The notes below the pieces were generated by a model. It saw only the letters and a list, made by a program, of their open reading frames with translations, was not told where the DNA came from and did not search any database. A DNA stretch of 64,000 bases from the NCBI GenBank assembly GCA_031177985.1, contig JAPSJW010000001.1, positions 496,001 through 560,000 of the forward strand. The letters are read 5' to 3'. The stretch comes from Microbacteriaceae bacterium. Its GTDB lineage: Bacteria > Actinomycetota > Actinomycetes > Actinomycetales > Microbacteriaceae. Shown in pieces: positions 58,560 to 64,000 of this stretch (position 1 is the stretch's first letter; every line of letters starts with the position of its first letter). Position numbers and translations under genes: made by a program.

Positions 58560-61500
58560 TCAGACTGCGTGCGCGCGCCTCCGGAGCAGCAGCAGCGCGC
58601 CCCCACCCAACAGGAGCAGCGGAACGCCGAGCCACAGCGGGTGCAGCGCGCCGCCGGTCTGCGCGAGCGACCCGGTCGGCACGGTGCTGTCGGCCGGGGT
58701 CACCTCGAGCGCCGCCCACCCGAGGAGGGCGCCGTCGGCGGCGAACACCGCGAGACGGTGGTCGCCGACGGTGGCATCGGTGGGGATGCGCACGCTGATC
58801 GACCCCGCGCTGTCGGCACGGGTCCAGTCGTTCCCGAGGAGGGTCGGCTCGGAGAAGAGCCATGCGGCCACCCACGTGCCCGCCTCGTCCTCGCCGAGCC
58901 CGACCTGCAGCACCTGGCCTTGCTTCACGGAGGTGTCCGAGAGCTCGATTCCGCCCTCCTCGACGCCGTCCAGCTCGGCGCCGGTGCGCGCCTCAGGAGC
59001 GTCAGCGGGCTTCGCGTCGGGGTCCGGCTCGCCGGGCACGTCGCCCTCCTCGACCACGAGGGTCACGGGATCGGATTCGCCGATGACCGAGTGGTCCTCG
59101 CCGTAGAGCCTCGCGATGACCTCGGCCCCATCGTCCTCCGCCGTGAGCTGACGGGTGAGCGTGGCGGTGGCCTGCTCGGGGATCACCGTCCACTCCCCGT
59201 CGCCGTGGCGGAGGAACCAGTGCCAGTGGTCCTCTCCGGTGTCGGGGTTCTGCTCCGCCGTGAGGGTGAGGGTGTCGCCCACCTCGTACGACTCCTCGAG
59301 CCCCGTCACAGTGACGGTCGTCTCGACCGGAGGTGCCGGCTCGATATTCAGCTGCACCGGCGCTGACTCGACGTAGACCGAGCCGTCGGGCAGCACGAGC
59401 TGCGCGAACACCGACGCGCCATCGAGATCCTCGAGGGCGGCGAAGCGGAGCTCGGCGCCGTGCTGGTCCTCGACGAGCATCGGCGAGGACTCGCCGTCTC
59501 GCTGCACGAACCAGTTCCAGCGCTCGATCACCGAAGCCGGGTTCACGGATGCGGTGAGCACCACCTCGTCGCCCGCGGTGTACTGCTCGGCGAGACCCGT
59601 GATCGAGGCCTGCTGGTGGGCCGGCGCACCGTGGTCGTCGACATAGATGGTCACGGGCTCCGCAGTGAGGGTCTCCCCACCGGCGAAGTGCAACGTCGCG
59701 CGCACCTCGACGCCGTCGAGCGCCTGCTCGGCCACGAGGTCGTGCGAGAGCCCTTCGGCACCGGGAAGCGCCGCCCACTGCTGTCCGGGCCAGCGCCACT
59801 CCCAGCTGACGGTGTCTCCCTCGGCGAGGCCGGGGTCGGCCGCGAGGTCGAGGTTGATGTCATAGCCCTGGTGGTAGTGCGCGCCGAGCTGCTGGAAGAA
59901 GAACAGCTGCTCGTCGGGGTCGGCATCCGAGACGTTGATCGGCACCTGCGCGCTGCCGACCCAGCTGCCGCCCGGACCGTTCCAGACATCGAAACCGAGG
60001 ATGCCGCCGTCATGCTCGAGAGTGAGCGGCAGCTCGACGCTGAAGACGTCCGGCGTGCTGCCCTCCTTCAGGATCTCGTACGTGAAGGGGTCGGTGGAGT
60101 CGTTGAAGTACACCCACTGGTAGTGCAGTCCCTCCCGCTCGGGGAACACGCTGGCGGTCGCCCGCATCGTGGCGCCCACGCGGTAGACGCCCTGCGCTAC
60201 CTCGATCATCACCTCGGCGTTCTTCACCTCGATCGCGACCGGTGTCGACTGCGCGACGGCGAGGCCGTCGCGGATCACCTGCACCGCCCACTCGCCCTTC
60301 ATGCCGTAGGGGTAGCGCACCTCGAACGAGGTGCCGACGGCGGTGATGTACTCCTCATCGACCGGGTACCACAGTCCGCTGGTTCGGTCGACCAGACGCA
60401 GCGACTCGCCCTCCGTCAGCGCGCGCCCGCCTACATGCACGACGATCGCGTCGGGCAGGTAGACCGGGTTCTCGGTGACCAGCGTCGCCGTCACCGGCTC
60501 CACCGAGTTGACGACCTGCAGCGGCACCCACGGCGTCTGCTGCACCGTGGTCGTGCCGGTGCGCAGCCGCACGCTCAGCTCGTAGCCGTCGTGTGACGCG
60601 TCGAGGGGCAGCTGAAGGCGTCCGAGCGACGCCTCGGTGCCGGTGCCGCCGACGCTCGAGCCCCCACCGGTCGTGCCGATGGGCCGGATGCGCCACTGGA
60701 AGTTCTGGTCCTCCCCGAGCGTCGCGCCGACGACGCGAGCCGACAGGACATCGCCCGGAGCATAGGACCCTCCGACACCTGCGATGCCGAACTCGGTGCC
60801 GCCCGGCTCCTCGGTCACCACGACGGAGGCCGCGGTCGACGTCGAGCCCGTCGCGAGGTTGCTCACGGCCGGGACGAACGAGGCCGTGTACTGGTGCGTG
60901 CCCACGACCGGAGCCGGAACGGTCAGCGAGGCGCCGCCGTCGACCACGGGCTCGTGGCCGAGCAGCGTCTCGCCGTCGCGGAACTCGAGGTAGCCCTCGG
61001 CATCCCTCGGCTGCACCGCGCCGGTGATGGTCACCGGCTCACCGAGCACCAGGTCGGTCGACGAGGCGCTCACGGTCGTCGTCGTCGCTCGCGTCTGAGG
61101 CAGGTCGCCGACCACGAAGGTGTAGGTCGCCGTGTCGCTCGCGGGGGTGCCGCCGATGGTCACCGCGCCCTCGACCGTGATGCGGTAGGTGCCCGGCGCC
61201 GTGAACGCCCAGTTGGCGTGCATGTGCGTGCGTCCGACCGTGAAGCTCTTGAACTCCTCATCGGAGGACCAGAGCCGGTTCGTCTGCCCGAAGCCGCCCG
61301 TCGTGAAGAGCTCGAGCGAGCCGGGCCCCTCGAAGCCGGTCAGCGTGAAGCGGGTCTGGTTGCCGTCCACGCCGCCCGACGGGATCGACTCGGTCGAGAA
61401 GCCCGGCCACAGCTGCCCGGTGCCGGGGTTCGACATCGGGGCGATCCAGATCGAGGATTCGGCCGGCGCGATGAACTCGAAGCCGGCGGGGATGGTCGTC

Positions 61501-61784
61501 GCGGAGTCCTGGTCGACGTGGAACCAGATGTCGTCCGGCGAGAACCGGGTGCCGTTGCCTTCGGGAACGTCCGCCTTGCTGGCCATCGTGAAGACGCCCG
61601 CGTCGAGGAAGGTCGACACGGCATCCGTGTGGATGTCCTGCAGCACGCGGTACTCGCGCGGGGCAGGGGCCGCTCCTTCGTCGGCAGCGGCGGGGGCGGC
61701 GGGCAGCAGGAGCGCGCCCGCCGCCACCGCCCACGCGGTGAGAAGGGCGCCGGTGCGGCGCCTTCGGGAGATGTGGGTGTTCAC
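58560..61784 (-). CDS. Wall-anchored repeat protein of an anchored-repeat ABC system (choice-of-anchor M)
   Basis: The 1074-aa protein has a signal peptide (RRRRTGALLTAWAVAAGALLLPAAPAAADE). The N-terminal 200 residues are a choice-of-anchor M domain (VLQDIHTDAVSTFL through HMHANWAFTAPGTYRITVEG). Several Ig-like repeats follow, with ITGLAEQYTAGDEVVLTASV and VTGLEESYEVGDTLTLTAEQ as the clearest. The C terminus is LAQTG, a helix and RRRAHAV, a sortase-type anchor. I chose GTG 61784 with GAGAGGAC upstream; ATG 61805 is an alternative. It likely holds substrate at the wall for the ABC transporter encoded upstream. Confidence 0.8.
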   Translation of the reverse strand: MNTHISRRRRTGALLTAWAVAAGALLLPAAPAAADEGAAPAPREYRVLQDIHTDAVSTFLDAGVFTMASKADVPEGNGTRFSPDDIWFHVDQDSATTIPAGFEFIAPAESSIWIAPMSNPGTGQLWPGFSTESIPSGGVDGNQTRFTLTGFEGPGSLELFTTGGFGQTNRLWSSDEEFKSFTVGRTHMHANWAFTAPGTYRITVEGAVTIGGTPASDTATYTFVVGDLPQTRATTTTVSASSTDLVLGEPVTITGAVQPRDAEGYLEFRDGETLLGHEPVVDGGASLTVPAPVVGTHQYTASFVPAVSNLATGSTSTAASVVVTEEPGGTEFGIAGVGGSYAPGDVLSARVVGATLGEDQNFQWRIRPIGTTGGGSSVGGTGTEASLGRLQLPLDASHDGYELSVRLRTGTTTVQQTPWVPLQVVNSVEPVTATLVTENPVYLPDAIVVHVGGRALTEGESLRLVDRTSGLWYPVDEEYITAVGTSFEVRYPYGMKGEWAVQVIRDGLAVAQSTPVAIEVKNAEVMIEVAQGVYRVGATMRATASVFPEREGLHYQWVYFNDSTDPFTYEILKEGSTPDVFSVELPLTLEHDGGILGFDVWNGPGGSWVGSAQVPINVSDADPDEQLFFFQQLGAHYHQGYDINLDLAADPGLAEGDTVSWEWRWPGQQWAALPGAEGLSHDLVAEQALDGVEVRATLHFAGGETLTAEPVTIYVDDHGAPAHQQASITGLAEQYTAGDEVVLTASVNPASVIERWNWFVQRDGESSPMLVEDQHGAELRFAALEDLDGASVFAQLVLPDGSVYVESAPVQLNIEPAPPVETTVTVTGLEESYEVGDTLTLTAEQNPDTGEDHWHWFLRHGDGEWTVIPEQATATLTRQLTAEDDGAEVIARLYGEDHSVIGESDPVTLVVEEGDVPGEPDPDAKPADAPEARTGAELDGVEEGGIELSDTSVKQGQVLQVGLGEDEAGTWVAAWLFSEPTLLGNDWTRADSAGSISVRIPTDATVGDHRLAVFAADGALLGWAALEVTPADSTVPTGSLAQTGGALHPLWLGVPLLLLGGGALLLLRRRAHAV

Positions 61785-61818
61785 AGTGTCCTCTCTGTCG
61801 TGCATGGGGAAACGGAGT

Positions 61819-62571
61819 TCAGCCCGCGGCGGCGTAGGCCTCCGCGGTCTCGGCGACGCGGTTGTTGTAGTCGGAGCTCGAGTTGTAGGCGGCGACTGCG
61901 GCGATCCAGCCCGACGGGTCTCGGAGGTCGTCCGCGGAGTCGCAGAGGTAGTGCGCTGCCGCGAGGGCGGCGTCGTCGATCTGGTGCACGTCTGCTTCGC
62001 CGTCACCGTTCCCGTCGACGGAGTAGTGCTCCCAGGTGGACGGGATGAACTGCATCGGACCGACGGCGCGGTCCCAGACGGTGTCCCCGTCGAGTCGGCC
62101 GCCGTCGCTGTCGGGCACCTCCTCGACCTCGCCGCCGTCGAGCGGCACCCCGACGATGCCGGGGCGGGCGACCCCATCCGTGCCGATCGCGGCTCCGCCG
62201 AGTGTTCCGTGCTCGGACTCCACCAGGCCGATCGCGGCGAGTGTGTTCCAGCCGAGCCCGCAGGACGGCTCGCTCTGCTCGACACTGAGTGCGGCCCCGG
62301 CGTAGGCCGCGAGGATGTGCTGCGGGATGTCCGTCTGATCCGACGTGCGGGCGAGCCAGGGCGGATCGGGGAGGTCGCTGATCGACGAGGCGCCCACTGT
62401 TTCGGGTGCCGCGGTGGGCCCCGGTGCGGTGGTGGTCGGCTGCGCGGACGGAGCCGGGGCGGCGGCGTCGGTCGTCTGCGGAAGGAGCGCGGCCGCGGCG
62501 AGGCAGCCCCCTCCGAGCACGACGAGGGCCCCGGTCGCGAGCGCCGGCAGCAGCGGGTATCGGGCGGTCAC
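61819..62571 (-). CDS. Lytic transglycosylase-like protein, secreted
   Basis: The 250-aa protein has an N-terminal membrane or signal segment (LPALATGALVVLGGGCLAAAALL), a Thr/Pro/Ala linker, then an SLT-like domain with catalytic-region AAIGLVESEHGTLGG and DRAVGPMQFIPSTWEHY. It cuts peptidoglycan. It overlaps the permease stop by 4 bp (GTGA), in the middle of the ABC operon, and may open the wall for the surface protein. Confidence 0.85.
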   Translation of the reverse strand: MTARYPLLPALATGALVVLGGGCLAAAALLPQTTDAAAPAPSAQPTTTAPGPTAAPETVGASSISDLPDPPWLARTSDQTDIPQHILAAYAGAALSVEQSEPSCGLGWNTLAAIGLVESEHGTLGGAAIGTDGVARPGIVGVPLDGGEVEEVPDSDGGRLDGDTVWDRAVGPMQFIPSTWEHYSVDGNGDGEADVHQIDDAALAAAHYLCDSADDLRDPSGWIAAVAAYNSSSDYNNRVAETAEAYAAAG

Positions 62572-63482
62572 GAGGCGCCCTCCACCGCGGTGCGCAGTGT
62601 CGCCTGACCAGCTCCAGGTTCGCCGCGGCGACGTCGAGAGCGGTGGACGCGCGCGAGCAGGCCTCGAGGCGAGAGGAACCAGGCGAGCAGAAAGGCGACG
62701 GTGAGCACCAGCACGACCGTTCCGCCCGTCGGGAGGACCCACGACCAGGAGATGTAGAGCCCGACGAGTGCCGCCGAGGCGCCGATCAGGGGCGACAGCA
62801 GCATCATCATGCCGAGCCGGTCGGTCAGCAGGCGGGCGGTCGCGGCCGGTGTGATGAGCAGCGCCAGCACCAGCACGTTGCCGATCGTCTGCACGCTGAT
62901 CACGACCGCGAGGGTGACGAGCACGTACAGCACCAGATCGATGCGGAACACGGGAACGCCCATAGCGCGAGCCGACTCCCGGTCGAGGCTCACCGTCACC
63001 AGCTCCTTGTGCAGGGCGAACAGAGTCGCGAGCACGAGGAGGCTCGTGCCCGCGACCACCCAGAGGTCGGAGTCGGGGATTCCGGTGATGGACCCGAAGA
63101 GGAACTGCTGCAGGCTGCCGGCGTACCCCGGTGCCTGCGAGATGATCACGATGCCCAGCGCGAAGCTGCCGACGAAGAACACGCCGATGACCGAGTCTTC
63201 CTTCAGCCGCCGGTTCTGGGAGAAGATCGCGACGAGCACGGCGGTCAGGACACCGGCGATCGTGCCGCCGAGCACGAGGTTGCCGGAGACCACGAACGCG
63301 ACGGCGAGCCCGGGGAACACCGCGTGCGCGACCGCGTCGCCGATGAAGGCCATCCCGCGCAGCACGACGAAGCATCCGACGATGCCGCAGACGATCGACG
63401 ACATGACGGCCACCGCGAGCGCCTTGGGCAGGAACGCCAGGTCGGGGTTGAGCAGATCGGTGAGGAAGTCGAGAGGGCTCAT
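62568..63482 (-). CDS. Metal-type ABC transporter permease (anchored-repeat class)
   Basis: A 304-aa permease with eight or nine helices of the ZnuB/MntB type, with VVLRGMAFIGDAVAHAVFPGLAVAF and QTIGNVLVLALLITPAATARLL as motifs. Relatives import zinc or manganese, or belong to the anchored-repeat class of unknown substrate. It overlaps the transglycosylase start and follows the ATPase gene by one base. Confidence 0.88.
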   Translation of the reverse strand: MSPLDFLTDLLNPDLAFLPKALAVAVMSSIVCGIVGCFVVLRGMAFIGDAVAHAVFPGLAVAFVVSGNLVLGGTIAGVLTAVLVAIFSQNRRLKEDSVIGVFFVGSFALGIVIISQAPGYAGSLQQFLFGSITGIPDSDLWVVAGTSLLVLATLFALHKELVTVSLDRESARAMGVPVFRIDLVLYVLVTLAVVISVQTIGNVLVLALLITPAATARLLTDRLGMMMLLSPLIGASAALVGLYISWSWVLPTGGTVVLVLTVAFLLAWFLSPRGLLARVHRSRRRRGEPGAGQATLRTAVEGAS

Positions 63483-63483
63483 G

Positions 63484-64000
63484 TCACGCCGCCTCGAGGA
63501 TGCGCAGCAGGGCTGAGCGCTGGCCGACTCCGAAGGCGGTCATCCATGCCTGGTGGTCGGAGGCGAGGTCACGGGGCGGACCGGAGGCGACGATCGTCCG
63601 ATTGATGAGCGCGATCCGGTCGCTCGCCTGGAGGGCGGAGGCGAGGTCGTGGGTCGTCATCAGCACCGCGCGGTCCTCGCGCGCCAGCTCGGCGAAGAGC
63701 TCGGAGAGCAGGTCCTGAGTGGGCATGTCGAGACCGGTGAAGGGCTCGTCGAGCAGCAGCAGTGCCGGGCGCAGCACGAGAGCTCGGGCGACGAGCACCC
63801 GCTGCCGCTGGCCCCCGGAGAGCTGGTCGACGGGGCGCTCGGCGAGGTCGGTCATCCGCACACGGTCGAGCGCATCGGCGACCGCTTCCCATTCGGCGAG
63901 CCCGGGTCGGTGGAAGAGCCCCAGCCGACCGGTCAGCCCCGTCATGACGACCTGGGCGACGGAGAGCGGGAAGTCCCAGGCGACGTCATGGCGCTGAGGC
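63484..64000 (-). CDS. Metal-type ABC transporter ATPase, 3' part (start lies beyond the window)
   Basis: The frame is open to the window end. It shows the signature LSGGQRQRVLVARAL, Walker B LLLLDEPFTGLD and the switch region MTTHDLASAL. The Walker A motif is outside the window. It is the first seen gene of the minus-strand operon. Confidence 0.9.
   Translation of the reverse strand, partial: PQRHDVAWDFPLSVAQVVMTGLTGRLGLFHRPGLAEWEAVADALDRVRMTDLAERPVDQLSGGQRQRVLVARALVLRPALLLLDEPFTGLDMPTQDLLSELFAELAREDRAVLMTTHDLASALQASDRIALINRTIVASGPPRDLASDHQAWMTAFGVGQRSALLRILEAA

Noticed and set aside
58560-61784. A CRISPR-like or tandem repeat array in the Ig-like protein
   Set aside because: The repeats are protein-level Ig-like domains with low DNA identity and no spacer pattern.

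Overview
The window is about 70% GC, almost fully coding, and reads as a chromosomal segment of a high-GC Gram-positive actinobacterium. Cell-wall surface proteins with LPXTG-like tails, an actinobacterial anchored-repeat ABC transporter, an ECF42 sigma factor, many putatively leaderless genes and heavy use of the GCATCCG/CGGATGC heptamer together suggest Microbacteriaceae. The family assignment is inference, not proof. I saw no rRNA, CRISPR array, transposase, integrase or plasmid functions; one tRNA (Cys, GCA) is present.

Layout. 1-630: 3' end of a DUF4832 surface protein. 691-5340 (minus): L-rhamnose catabolism (rhaI, then the aldolase/dehydrogenase fusion, then rhaB), with a LacI-type site upstream. 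5456-7765: a small membrane protein and a coupled Gfo/Idh/MocA oxidoreductase plus PmoA-family pair. 7981-11687: VWA surface protein, DUF4267 protein, NAD-dependent epimerase, cupin. 11762-13957: GH10 xylanase and a DMT exporter. 13999-16443: lipoprotein, then a YCII/ECF42 sigma module with its likely own promoter. 16507-18282: secreted GH43. 18380-20190: FAD monooxygenase with divergent TetR. 20324-25326 (minus): sugar ABC uptake operon (binding protein, two permeases, small membrane protein) ending in a CE7 acetyl-xylan esterase. 25433-27588: ABC exporter. 27711-29658: zinc ribbon, a small unknown protein, esterase, and a two-domain rhamnose mutarotase. 29764-32560: csoR-copZ-copA copper operon. 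32725-33711: LacI regulator, then tRNA-Cys. 33883-42894: a mix of small membrane proteins, methyltransferases, a TRIC channel, an alpha/beta-hydrolase with divergent GntR regulator and twin operators, two MmyB-type regulator/SDR pairs and an orphan response regulator. 43234-46633: circularly permuted ATP-grasp, alpha-E and transglutaminase operon. 46656-52124: GNAT, DCC protein and an accessory stretch (small membrane proteins, PIG-L deacetylase, TSUP permease, PadR pair) bounded by a 230-bp direct repeat carrying the 3' end of the DCC gene. 52455-55281: MFS exporter behind two CsoR-type palindromes, then HxlR and a divergent epimerase. 55312-58442 (minus): an Ig/beta-propeller-like protein and a DUF318 permease/TIGR03943 pair. 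58560-64000 (minus): anchored-repeat ABC system (ATPase, permease, transglycosylase, wall-anchored repeat protein).

How the genes work together. Plant cell-wall sugar use recurs: rhamnose isomerase, kinase, aldolase and mutarotase, GH10, GH43, CE7, an oligosaccharide ABC importer and a LacI regulator, with LacI-like palindromes at three sugar loci. A second theme is metal handling: the copper operon, the DUF318/TIGR03943 pair with a His-rich loop, and the metal-type anchored ABC system. Coordinates for starts are my choices; alternatives are named where the sequence leaves doubt.
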